In this document: in pieces, positions 38,632 to 48,928 of the stretch
How the letters are laid out: every line of letters starts with the position of its first letter
How positions within the stretch are numbered: position 1 is the first letter of the stretch
DNA from: Curtobacterium flaccumfaciens
GTDB lineage: Bacteria > Actinomycetota > Actinomycetes > Actinomycetales > Microbacteriaceae
DNA length: 64,000 nucleotides
Reading direction: 5' to 3'
NCBI GenBank assembly: GCA_029689965.1
Contig: CP121450.1
Coordinates: forward strand, 992,001 to 1,056,000
Notes under the pieces: generated by a model
Seen by the model: the letters and a program-made list of their open reading frames with translations, nothing else
Told to the model about the DNA's origin: nothing
The model's database searches: none
Translations under genes and position numbers: made by a program

Positions 38632-39418
38632 GAAGGGTCCGTCGTACCTCGGCCTCGGGTCCGTGCTCGCGGTCGCGCTCTGCACGCTGTGGCTCGCCCT
38701 CGCCGGGCACCTCGACCTGTACATCAACCCGCGGTACTCGGTGTTCACGATCGTGCTCGCGGCCGTCGCCGTGCCGGCGTCGGTCGCCGCCCTGGTCGTC
38801 GTGGCCCGCGGACACGGACACAGTCACGACGACGCGGACCCGGACGAGACCGCCCACGACCACGGGCGTCGGCCTGGAGGCGCGGGTCGCCTCACGCGGA
38901 TCGTCCTCGGTGGTGTGGCGGCGCTCGTCACGATCGGGGTCACCGCCGCCATGCTCGTCCTGCCGCCGACGACGCTGTCCGCCCGCACCGCGCAGCAGCG
39001 GAGCGTGGACTCGGCGACCCTGTCGAACGCAACCGGGTCGGGGGCCGCCGTGTCCCTGCTCGGCAGCGGATCGGTCGACACCTCGGGCTACGGCGTGAAG
39101 GACTGGGCAGCCCTGATCCGGCAGACCACGGACACCACGTCCCTCGTCGGCAAGCGGGTGGAGCTCTCGGGGTTCGTGGTCCCGGCGTCGGACGGGTCCT
39201 TCACCCTCACGCGGTTCGTGATCAGCTGCTGCGCGGTGGACGCCCAGCCCGTCGGACTCGGCGTCGTCACGGACGGGGCGGTCCCGGACGAGGACCAGTG
39301 GGTGACGGTGACCGGGGCGCTCGCCGCGAACCCCGACCAGTCGGCGGACGCCCGGATCGTCATCAGGGCCGCGAAGGTCACGAAGATCGCGCAGCCGAAG
39401 GACCCGTATGAATACTGA
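38618..39418 (+). CDS. TIGR03943-family protein
   Basis: Intact 266-aa membrane-anchored partner of DUF318 permeases. Two N-terminal helices, a His-rich cytosolic loop (RGHGHSHDDADPDETAHDHG) that could bind metal, one more helix, then an extracytoplasmic domain ending in FVISCCAVDAQPVGLGVV with a conserved Cys pair. It overlaps its neighbours at both ends, so the three genes form one operon. Confidence 0.85.
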   Translation: MSWSEKGPSYLGLGSVLAVALCTLWLALAGHLDLYINPRYSVFTIVLAAVAVPASVAALVVVARGHGHSHDDADPDETAHDHGRRPGGAGRLTRIVLGGVAALVTIGVTAAMLVLPPTTLSARTAQQRSVDSATLSNATGSGAAVSLLGSGSVDTSGYGVKDWAALIRQTTDTTSLVGKRVELSGFVVPASDGSFTLTRFVISCCAVDAQPVGLGVVTDGAVPDEDQWVTVTGALAANPDQSADARIVIRAAKVTKIAQPKDPYEY

Positions 39419-40862
39419 GTCGGCACCGGGTACTGAACCGGCACCGGGTACTGAGTCGGCACCGGGTACTGCGTTGCGGGCCCGGCCCCGGAACCGCTTC
39501 CGCCGCCGCCTCGTCGCCACGGTCCTGGTGTTCGCCGTCGTGGGGGCGGTCGCCGCGGTCGTCGGCTCGCAGCAGGGCCCCCGGCTGAAGGACGTGTCGT
39601 ACGACCCGAGCGGGCTCGTCTCCCGCCCGGCCCAGCGTGTGATCCTCACCGCGAACCAGGCGATCGAGAAGGTGGCCGCCGCCGACGTCCGTGTCAGCCC
39701 CGCAGCGCCGCACACCGTGACGTCGAGCGGGAACACCATCGCGGTCGAGTTCGCCGGGCCCCTCGCCTACGCCCGCTCGTACGAGATCTCGGTCTCGGGC
39801 GTCCGAGCGCCCGGGCAGCGTGCGACGGCCGACCTCCGCGCCTCGGTCCGCACGGGCAGCACCGACGTGCTCGCCCTCGTTCCCGGTGCCGGCGGCGGGA
39901 AGGACCGCATCGTCCGACGCTCGCTCGACGCGGGAGGCACCACCACCGTGTACGAGGGCACCGGCATCTCGGAGTACGTGCGCCTGGGCCGCTCGCTCGT
40001 CGTGGTGAGCGGCACCGACGCCGGGTCGTCCGTCGACATCGTGCCGCTCGCCGGTGGCGTGCAGGACGAGGACGCCCCCGTCGAGCACCTCACGCTGCCG
40101 ACCTCCGAGGGGCGCGTGACGGCCCTGCACGCGGCGGACGACGGCGCCTCGTTCGGGTTCGAGTACGCGGACACCTCGACCGGGCAGTCCCGGAACGTCG
40201 GGTTGTACGTGGTCGACATGACCGGCACGCACCTGCCGACCGCGATCGACGCGAGCGGGAAACCCGAGACCGGTGCCGTGCCGATGAGCGTGGGGCAGTG
40301 GGCGTACGTCCCGCGCACCGAGAGCGCGCTCGTGCGGACCGGTGGGGACGACCTCGTGCTCGTCGACATGAGCGGACGGACGGATGCCGTCCGCCTCGGC
40401 AGCGCCACGTACCTGCACGGCTTCGTCGGCACCGGGACCACGGCCGTGGTCGAGACCGGGACGGGCATCGTGCGCTTGGACCTGACGGACGGCAAGCGCA
40501 CCGAGCTCCAGGCACCGGCCGGCAGCACGGACGCCGCCTACCTCGGTCGGATCGCCGAGCTGACCGACGACCGCTACCTGCGCGTCGTGGGCGACGTGCG
40601 GTCGGACGGGACCATCTCGCAACGGATCGTGCGCGTGGAGGGGACCCGCGCCTCCAGGCTGCCCGTGACCCTCCCCGAGGACGCGAGCGTCACCGCGGTC
40701 TGCCCGTCCCCGAACAGCCAGTTCGTCGCCGTCGCGACGACGTCGGCGACGAGCGAGCTCGTGAGCATCGTGGACGCGGCGTCGGGCGCGCTCGAGGCGA
40801 GCATCGACGCCGGGTCCGTGGACTGGTGCGACGCCCTGCCGTCGGGCGACGAGGTCGGCTAG
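39408..40862 (+). CDS. Membrane-anchored Ig-like/beta-propeller protein
   Basis: Intact 484-aa protein. The start encodes three TESAPG-type repeats from 18-bp tandem DNA repeats (39414-39467), then one membrane helix (RLVATVLVFAVVGAVAAVVG), an Ig-like domain (residues about 75-145: ILTANQAIEKVAAADVRVSP) and a beta-propeller-like remainder. It starts inside the TIGR03943 gene's 3' end (11 bases). Function unknown; the position suggests an envelope partner of the permease pair. The stop at 40862 could be an artefact of a further shift. Confidence 0.65.
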   Translation: MNTESAPGTEPAPGTESAPGTALRARPRNRFRRRLVATVLVFAVVGAVAAVVGSQQGPRLKDVSYDPSGLVSRPAQRVILTANQAIEKVAAADVRVSPAAPHTVTSSGNTIAVEFAGPLAYARSYEISVSGVRAPGQRATADLRASVRTGSTDVLALVPGAGGGKDRIVRRSLDAGGTTTVYEGTGISEYVRLGRSLVVVSGTDAGSSVDIVPLAGGVQDEDAPVEHLTLPTSEGRVTALHAADDGASFGFEYADTSTGQSRNVGLYVVDMTGTHLPTAIDASGKPETGAVPMSVGQWAYVPRTESALVRTGGDDLVLVDMSGRTDAVRLGSATYLHGFVGTGTTAVVETGTGIVRLDLTDGKRTELQAPAGSTDAAYLGRIAELTDDRYLRVVGDVRSDGTISQRIVRVEGTRASRLPVTLPEDASVTAVCPSPNSQFVAVATTSATSELVSIVDAASGALEASIDAGSVDWCDALPSGDEVG

Positions 40863-40940
40863 CGGCGGAGCGTCTGCTCCGGGTACTCGCCGAACCTGCG
40901 ACGGTGCACCACGTCGGAGCGACCACGCTCGCGGTCGGCG

Positions 40941-41688
40941 TCACATCTTCCTCGGATCGCTCGCGGGACACCCGTGGCGCTGGTCTGGCCGCCCCGGTAC
41001 GGGTGGGACGACCGGCACTCGCACGGCGTCGCGGCCGTCCGCGCCTGTCGGGGAGCATGTGGGCGGCCTCGATCGCGATGCCCGCACGCTCCGCGTCACC
41101 GTCGAGGACTGCGCCCGGAACGACGTCAAGCGCGCGATCAGCGGCGCAGCGGGGATGAGCTCGTCGATGTCGTCGACGCGGTACGCGAACGCCAGTCCCT
41201 GCGCGGCCTGCCGGGCGACGTCCGTCAGTGCCGGGTTCGGGCAGAAGCTCGAGCCAGGCCCGGTAGCTGTCGTCGACCGAGTGCACGATCGCTCGGGTGC
41301 CGCCTGCTCGGAGCTGCTCCAGGAGGGTGCTCACCCGCTCGGCGACACCCTCGCGCTGCGCGGTGGTGAGGTCCGGAAGGGTGATCCGCACGATGCCGCC
41401 GAGGAGCACCCCCAGCGCGCGCACGGCGTGGAACGCCCCGTCCCGCTTCGGGAGCGCGACGCGGGTGTACCTGTTCGGGACCATCTCGACGAGTCCGGTC
41501 TTCGCCAGCGCGCCGAGTGCTTCGCGGATCGGGGTGCGTGACACGTTCAGCCAGGCGATCAGGTCCTCGTCGCGGAGTCGTTCGCCGGGGTGCAGGGTGC
41601 CGTCGAGGATCGCCTGTTGCAGCCGTTCCTGTACCTGGTCGCGGAGCAGGATGCGTGGCGCGAAGTTGCCTCGCGGAGGGACTGGCAT
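40941..41688 (-). CDS. GntR-family (FCD type) regulator
   Basis: Winged-helix N-terminus with LRDQVQERLQQAILDGTLHP and the recognition block LNVSRTPIREALGALAKTGL, then an FCD-like ligand domain. The start is the ATG at 41688. An extra C in GAGCTTCTGC (about 41255) and a missing base at about 41125 are inferred (EFCPNPALTDVARQAAQGL; AERAGIAIEAAHML). The 3' end is uncertain: 40941 is one possible stop. It lies downstream of the alcohol dehydrogenase gene, separated by a terminator. Confidence 0.75.
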
Positions 41689-41795
41689 GTTGGACTCCTT
41701 CGACTGATAGAACACTCATGATGTCGAAGAGTGCCCGTCGGGCGCCACCGCGTGACGGAATCCTGCGAGGTCGTGTACGTCGGATCGGCAGACGG

Positions 41796-41832
41796 ACGGG
41801 AGGGACGGTGCCGTCGGCACCGTCCCTCCCGT
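41796..41832. terminator. Terminator between alcohol dehydrogenase and GntR genes
   Basis: Perfect 17-base stem (41796-41812 with 41816-41832, arm ACGGGAGGGACGGTGCC) and a 3-base loop, 22 bases after the adh stop. Same style as the palindromes at 2190 and 35934 but with GGAGGGACGG. Confidence 0.85.
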
Positions 41833-41853
41833 GGTCGCCTCAGGCGGAACGTG

Positions 41854-42900
41854 TTACGCCAGCGTGGCCGCGTCGATCACGAAGCGGTACCGCACGTCCG
41901 AGGACAGCACGCGCTCGTACGCCTCGTTGATCCGGTCCGCCGAGATGAGCTCGGTCTCCGGCAGGATCCCGTGCTCGGCGCAGAAGTCCAGCATCTCCTG
42001 GGTCTCGCGGATGCCGCCGATGGCGGAGCCCGCCCAGCTGCGGCGGGAGCCGATCAGAGCGAAGGCGGGGACCTCGAGCGGCTCCGCGGGGGCGCCGACG
42101 TTGACGATGGTGCCGTCGACCTTGAGCAGGCCCAGGTACGACGCCATCGGGATCTTCGCCGACACGGTGTTGATGATGAGGTCGAAGGAGTTCGCGAGCT
42201 CGGTGAACGTCGACGGGTCCTTCGTCGCGTGGTGGGCGACGGCACCGAAGCGGAGCGAGTCCTCCTGCTTCGACGTGGTCTGCGACAGGACGGTCACCTC
42301 AGCGCCCAGCGCGGCGGCGATCTTGACCGCCATGTGTCCGAGGCCGCCCATGCCGACGACCGCGACCTTCGTGCCGGGGCCGGCGTTCCAGTGGTGCAGC
42401 GGCGAGTAGGTGGTGATGCCGGCGCAGAGCAGCGGCGCGACCTTCTCGATGTCGAGCGACTCCGGGACGCGCAGCACGAAGTCCTCGTTCACCACGACGG
42501 CCTCGGAGTAGCCGCCCTGGGTGATGCTGCCGTCGGCGGGGTCGATGCCTGCGTACGTCTGGATGTTGCCCTGCAGGCAGTACTGCTCCTCGCCCCTGAC
42601 GCAGTTCTCGCACTCGCCGCAGGAGTTCACCATGCAGCCGACGCCGACGCGGTCGCCGACCTGGTGCTTGGTCACGTCGCTGCCGACGGCGGAGACGTGG
42701 CCGACGATCTCGTGACCGACGACCTGGGGGTACTGGATCTCGCCCCACTCGCCACGGACGGTGTGGATGTCCGAGTGGCAGATGCCGGCGTAGGCGATGT
42801 CGATCTCGACGTCGTTCGGGCCGAGGTCGCGACGTGTGATGGTGGTCTTGACGAGCGGCTCGGTGGCCGATGGTGCGGCGTACGCGTTGACGGTGCGCAT
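41854..42900 (-). CDS. Zinc-dependent NAD(P)-dependent alcohol dehydrogenase
   Basis: Intact 348-aa medium-chain dehydrogenase of the cinnamyl/YahK group. Catalytic zinc ligands in [10 protein letters not shown] and [10 protein letters not shown], structural zinc from CGECENC with a fourth Cys in EEQYC, and nucleotide-binding [15 protein letters not shown]. It reduces aldehydes or oxidises primary alcohols, usually with NADP. Transcribed after glycerate kinase in the same direction, with a 98-base gap holding a perfect palindrome. Confidence 0.92.
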   Translation of the reverse strand: MRTVNAYAAPSATEPLVKTTITRRDLGPNDVEIDIAYAGICHSDIHTVRGEWGEIQYPQVVGHEIVGHVSAVGSDVTKHQVGDRVGVGCMVNSCGECENCVRGEEQYCLQGNIQTYAGIDPADGSITQGGYSEAVVVNEDFVLRVPESLDIEKVAPLLCAGITTYSPLHHWNAGPGTKVAVVGMGGLGHMAVKIAAALGAEVTVLSQTTSKQEDSLRFGAVAHHATKDPSTFTELANSFDLIINTVSAKIPMASYLGLLKVDGTIVNVGAPAEPLEVPAFALIGSRRSWAGSAIGGIRETQEMLDFCAEHGILPETELISADRINEAYERVLSSDVRYRFVIDAATLA

Positions 42901-42922
42901 GGTCTCCTCGTGGGTGGTGCGT

Positions 42923-42942
42923 GCGGGCCGGATCCGGCCCGC
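42923..42942. promoter_or_regulatory. Perfect 20-bp palindrome upstream of alcohol dehydrogenase
   Basis: GCGGGCCGGATCCGGCCCGC lies 22 bases before the adh start and 56 bases after the glycerate kinase stop. It could be a terminator of the kinase transcript or an operator for adh; nothing distinguishes these. Confidence 0.45.
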
Positions 42943-42998
42943 GATCCAGTGTGGTGGAGCGCGCCACTCGGTGGGAGGTCCCGTTGGGGCACCCCTCG

Positions 42999-44035
42999 TC
43001 AGGACATCGCGGCCAGCCGGGCGCCCGCGATCCGGCAGAAGCGCAGCGGATCCGCCACGGCGTCGGAAGGCTCGCCGGTCGTCTGCGTGGCGACGACCGT
43101 GAGAGAAGCGGCAGCGTCGTGGCCGTCGAGCGGTGCCTCGATGGCCCCCGCGACGAGCATCGACCGGGCCCCGGGGCGTGCAGGGTCGTCAGGGCCCGCA
43201 CCACGGACGGCACCTTGCCCGTCGCGCTCTGCCCGTCGTAGCGCCCCTCGCCGGTGACCACCACGTCGGCCCCGTCGAGCAGGGCCGGGAGACCCAGGAC
43301 CTCGGCGACGGCCGAGGCCCCGCGTGCGAGCGTCCCGCCCCAGACGAGCAAGCCGAACCCGACGCCTCCGGCGGCTCCGGCACCCGGGGTCTCCGGATCG
43401 ACCTCGGGAAACCGTCCGGCGAACGCGGCCAGGCGCCGATCGAACTCGTCGATGCGCTCGGGCGCGATGCCCTTCTGCGGTCCGAAGACCGCGGCGGCGC
43501 CGTTCGGGCCGAGCAGGGGCGAGGTGACGTCGGTCAGTACCGTGACGCCGGACGGCGGGAGCGCGCGGAGGCCCTTCGGCGAGCCGAGCCCGAGGGCGCC
43601 GAGAACGGGCGCACCGCCGTCGGTGGAGGCGCTCCCGCCGATGCCGAGCACGAGGCCGGCCGCGCCGGCGTCGAGGGCTGCGGCGATCGCCTCGCCGAAC
43701 CCGGCGGAGGTCGCGGTGTCCGGGCGGAGGTCGCCGCCGAGCAGGGGGAGGCCGCTCGTCGCCGCGAGCTCGACGACGGCGCGCCCGTCGGGCAGCCGCA
43801 GCCAGTGGGTGTCGACGGGGACGCCGGCCGGTCCGGTGACGGTGACCGGCACGCGCTCCGCGCCCGGGACGGCGGTCTCGAACGCGTCGAGCGTGCCTTC
43901 CCCGCCATCCGCCATCGGCGCGAGCACGACGTCGTCGGTCGGTCGCGAGGACAGCCAGCCGTCCCGCACCGCTCCGGCCACCTGGGCGGCGGTGGCGGTG
44001 CCCTTGAAGGAGTCCGGGGCCACGACGATTCGCAC
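42999..44035 (-). CDS. glxK: Glycerate kinase
   Basis: About 345 aa, GarK/GlxK family. [33 protein letters not shown] and [17 protein letters not shown] are family signatures. It phosphorylates glycerate in the glyoxylate/glycerate pathway. A missing G at about 43180 splits the end of the gene ([15 protein letters not shown] across the join). Confidence 0.9.
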
Positions 44036-44070
44036 GGGTCAACCGTAGTGGACGCCATCGCTGGACAAGC

Positions 44071-44115
44071 AAGGTAAGCCTCACCTAAGTTAACGGTGAG
44101 GTGAGGCTTACCTAA
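44071..44115. promoter_or_regulatory. Two DtxR/IdeR-type iron boxes
   Basis: AAGGTAAGCCTCACCTAA (44071-44088) and TGAGGTGAGGCTTACCTAA (44097-44115) both fit the TTAGGTTAGGCTAACCTAA consensus in one or the other orientation. The second is 33 bases before the hmuT start. They indicate repression of the haem locus when iron is ample. Confidence 0.8.
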
Positions 44116-44148
44116 CTCACTGTTCCGCGATCAGTCCACAGGATCCCC

Positions 44149-45278
44149 ATGCCGACAATCCGCCGAGCCGCCCTGGCCACGGCGTCCGTGCTCGTCGTCC
44201 TCGCCGTCGCCACCGGCTGCAGCGGCGCGACGACCCGGGCGCGGGCGCCGCCGGGACCCGCACCGCGGCGGGCGCGACGAGCGCGACCGACCCGGCCACG
44301 AGCCTCCAGGCCATCGCTCCCGCCACCGACGCGAAGAACGTGACCGGCGCGAGCACCGCGACCCTGACCACCGACCTGCCGCCGAAGGCGAGCAGGACCG
44401 ACGAGCCGGAGCTGCCGGTCACGGTCACCGACAACCAGGACACCAGGGTCACGGTCACCAGCGCGGACCGCATCCTCGCGCTCGACGTCTACGGCACGCT
44501 GTCGTCCACCGTCTACGGCCTCGGGCTCGGCGACCACCTGGTCGGCCGTGACGTCTCGACGGGCTTCGCCGGCACCGAGAAGCTGCCGCTCGTCACGCGG
44601 AACGGCCACGAGCTTCTCCGCCGAGGCGATCCTCGCGCTCCGGCCGACCGTGCTCCTCACGGACTCCTCGCTCGGTCCGTGGGACGTCGTCCTGCAGGTC
44701 CGGAATGCCGGCATCCCGGTCGTCGTCGTCGACTCGCACCGGGACACGTCGAACATCGACGAGATCATCGACCAGGTCGCCACGGCCCTCGGGGTGCCCG
44801 AGACCGGCGAGCGGCTCGCCTCGGAGGTGCACGCGCAGCAGGCGGCGGTCGCCGAGCAGGTCCAGCGGATCGCCCCGACCGCGACGGGCGACAAGCTCAG
44901 GATGGTGTTCCTGTACGTGCGGGGAACGCCGGCATCTACTACCTGTTCGGCCAGGAGTCCGGGGCCGACTCGCTCATCGACGCGGTCGGCGGTCGGGACG
45001 TCGCGACCGAGCAGGACTGGAAGGGCATGCGCCCGGTGAACGCCGAGGCGCTCGTCGCGATGCGGCCCGACCTGGTGATCATGATGACCAAGGGCCTCGA
45101 GTCGGTGGGCGGCGTCGACGGGCTCCTGCAGCGGGTCCCGGCGATCGCGAAGACGCCCGCCGGACAGCACCGGCGGATCGTGGACATGGCCGACACCACG
45201 GTCATGAGCTTCGGGCCGCGCACGCCCGAGATCGTGGCCGCGTTGGCAGCAGCGATCTACGCTCCGGAGTCGAAGTGA
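44149..45278 (+). CDS. hmuT: Haem ABC transporter substrate-binding lipoprotein
   Basis: About 376 aa. Lipoprotein signal with VATGCSGA, a low-complexity linker, then the TroA-like fold of haem/siderophore binding proteins (ADRILALDVYGTLSSTVYGL, IYYLFGQESGADSLIDAVGG). Three shifts: missing base about 44235, extra C about 44608 in GAGCTTCTCC, missing G about 44922. They net to a whole frame. With iron boxes upstream and HtaA-like genes downstream, haem is the probable ligand. Confidence 0.87.
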
Positions 45279-46441
45279 CCGGCCGGGCCCCCTCGCGCCG
45301 GTTCCGACGCGCCGCGGAGCCTGCGGAGCGGCGGGGCGGCCGAGCGCGCGGGGAGAGGCGCGGATCACGCCCGCCCCGCAGGTCGCGGTCCCACCGCCGG
45401 TCACGTCCAGGTCGCGGGTCGGCCGGATCACGCTGCTGACCGTCGGGCTGGTGGTGGCGCTCGTCGTCGCCACGCTCGTGTCGGCGAGCGTCGGGCAGCT
45501 CGGGATCTCCCCGGCGGAGGTGCTCCGGACCGTCGGGCGCGCGATCGGGCTCCCCGTCGCCGGACCCTCGGACGACCTCGTGACGCAGGCGCTCTGGACG
45601 ATCCGGTTCCCCCGCGTCGTCATGGCGCTCGTGATCGGGGCGGCGCTCGCCGCCGCCGGTGTCCTCATGCAGGCGGTGTTCTCGAACCCGCTGGCGGACC
45701 CCGGGGTCGTCGGTGTCTCGGGAGGCGCCGCCTTCGGAGCCTGCGCCTCGATCGTGTTCGGCCTGCAGTTCGCCGGGTACTGGACGACCCCGCTGATGGC
45801 GTTCGCCGCGGGACTCGTCGCGACGATGCTCGTCTACGGGCTGTCCCGCGCGGGCGGCCGGACCGAGGTGGTGACGCTGCTGCTGACCGGCATCGCAGTG
45901 AACGCGTTCACGGGGGCCGGCCTGGCGTTCCTGACCTTCCTCGGCGACCAACAGGCCCGCGAGCAGATCGTGTTCTGGCAGCTCGGCTCCCTGAACGGCT
46001 CGATGTGGGGCCAGGCGGCGGCCATCGCCCCGGTCGTCGGGCTCGGGCTGGTGGGCGCCGTGGCGCTGACGCGCTCGCTCGACCTGCTGTCGCTCGGCGA
46101 CCGGGCCGCCCGGCACGTCGGCGTGCGGGTCGAGGCCGTCCGGATCGTGGCGATCGTCGTCGTCGCGCTCCTCGTCGGCGCCGCCGTCGCGTTCGCCGGC
46201 ATCATCGCGTTCGTCGGACTCGTCGTCCCCACCTCATGCGGATGCTCATCGGCCCGGCGCACGGTCCGCTGCTGCTCGTCTCGACCCTCGGCGGCGCCCT
46301 GCTCCTGACCATCGCGGACCTGCTCGCCCGCACCCTCGTGCCGTACGCCGACCTGCCGATCGGCATGCTCACATCGCTCGTCGGCGGTCCGTTCTTCTTC
46401 TGGCTGCTCCGCCGGGCCCGCCGACGTTCGGGAGGCTGGGC

Positions 46442-46445
<4 letters not shown>
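45275..46445 (+). CDS. hmuU: Haem/iron ABC transporter permease (FecCD)
   Basis: About 390 aa, with an unusually long Arg-rich N-tail (about 45 residues) before the first helix. FecCD signatures include [19 protein letters not shown] and [21 protein letters not shown]. Missing bases at about 45360 and 46231 ([11 protein letters not shown] across the second join). Start GTG overlaps the hmuT stop; the stop overlaps the hmuV ATG. Confidence 0.85.
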
Positions 46446-47259
<814 letters not shown>

Positions 47260-47263
<4 letters not shown>

Positions 47264-48186
47264 GCACCACGACCCACCGTCCGATCCGCGCCGCGCTCGC
47301 CGGACTCCTCGTCGCAGCGGCGTCCGGCGCGCTCCTGCTCGCCGGGACCGCGCCCGCCTCGGCCGCCGGTCGGGTCAGCGTCGCGGTCGAGGGGCACCCC
47401 GAGGTCACGAACCGGGTCGACTCCACCTACCTGACGACCCTGCGCCTGAACGGCTCCGGGTTCCAGGGCATCAAGAACGGGTACGGCGGCATCTACGTCG
47501 CGTTCGGCACCGTGTCGGGCACCTGGCAGCCCAGCAAGGGCGGCGCGACGGGCGTGAACTACAGCTACGTGCCCGACGACGAGTCGAACCCGACCGGGTA
47601 CCTCGACTTCGTCGCCTTCGAGGGCAGCTCCACCGAGTACGCCGCCAACGGCGGGACGGTGGACTCGGCCACGGGTGCCTGGTCCGCGACGCTCAAGGTA
47701 CCGGGGGCCACGTTCCAGGCGCTGGACCGGAACGGCAACGCCACGACGGTCGACTGCCGGGCCGTGCAGTGCGGGATCATCACGATCGGAGCCCACGGTG
47801 TCAAGAACGCGAACAACGAGTCGTTCACACCCGTGTCCGTGCAGAACCTCTACGGCGCGGGCGGCGCGCTCGCCGGTGGGGGCACCACGGCGACCACCGG
47901 CCGGACGCAGGCCGGCGCCACGGGCGCGGGTGGTGCCTCCAGTGCGGCCACCGCGCCGACACCGGGCGCAACCGCGAGCGGGAAGGCGACCGCGAGGCCG
48001 ACCGCGTCGCCGACCGCGACCGCGACGCCGTCGGCCGTGGCGGCGCTCGAAGGACCCGACCGCGGCGGCATCGATCCCGGGGTCCTGCGGATCGTCCTCG
48101 GGGGTCTGGCCGCGCTCGTGATCGCGGTCGCCGCGCTCGTCGTCTTCGCGATCGTGCACTCCCGCCGGGCGGCACGTCGCGCATAG
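47260..48186 (+). CDS. Cell-surface protein of haem locus with C-terminal anchor
   Basis: Intact 308-aa protein. Signal peptide (AALAGLLVAAASGALLLAG), a beta-type domain of about 160 residues with the Cys pair VDCRAVQCGIITIGAHGV, a low-complexity Thr/Ala linker (TARPTASPTATATP), and one membrane helix with a basic tail (VVFAIVHSRRAARRA). The same Cys-pair domain recurs near the end of the HtaA-like protein. It starts inside the hmuV stop. Probably a haem-relay or display protein; the direct haem ligand is not visible. Confidence 0.75.
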
Positions 48187-48248
48187 GAGTCGGGGCTCAC
48201 AGGGGGCACCCGCACCACAGGAACACCGAGAAGGAAGAGAGAACAACC

Positions 48249-48823
48249 ATGGCAAGAACCGCACGCACGTTCGGCGTCACGCTCGCGGCGGGGGTCGCCG
48301 CGATCGGGCTCGCCGTCCTCCCGGCCGTCAGCGCCTCGGCCGCGACGGCCGTCACGAACGACTACGGCGCCAGCCTGTCCGTGACCGGTCCGGCATCCGT
48401 CGTGACCGACGGCAGCGGCGCGCTGAACGGGGTGTCGAACGGCACCGTGACGGTGACCGGCGACGGGTTCGACGGCAACGCCGGCGGTCGTGGCTTCGGC
48501 GTCTACGTCGTCTACGGCCCCAGGAGTCCGACTATTTCACGAACTCGGGCTGGTACGGCTCGGCGCAGTGGGTCTCGAAGAGCGCGTTCACGGCGTCGGG
48601 CGGCTTCACGACGACGCTGGACGTGTCGAAGAGCTACACGGCCGACCCGCACCACACCGGCGACACCGCGGCGACGGTGAACTGCGACTACGACGCCACG
48701 AAGACGAAGGCCGCGAACGCTGCCCTCGGCCAGTACCAGTGCTTCGTCCAGACCTTCTCGGCGCACGGCGTCGCGAACGACCCGGCGGACCTCGACGAGG
48801 TCCAGGTCCCCGTCAACTGGTGA
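48249..48823 (+). CDS. Small secreted protein of the haem locus
   Basis: About 191 aa: signal peptide (TLAAGVAAIGLAVLPAVSASA) and one beta-type domain resembling that of the preceding gene (GDGFDGNAGGRGFGVYVVYG; the Cys pair is more widely spaced, CDYDATK to YQCFVQTFSAHGV). No anchor, so released or loosely bound. A missing C at about 48521 breaks the frame (GPQESDYFTNSGW). A diffusible haem carrier is possible by analogy with the locus. Confidence 0.7.
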
Positions 48824-48928
48824 TCCGCCACTGACGTCCCGGGCGGCGATTCACGGTCGTCGCCCGGGGCCCCACCCGCCGCCCCGTCCACCCGTCCGCC
48901 GACCCGTCCGCTCAGACCCGAGGAACCC

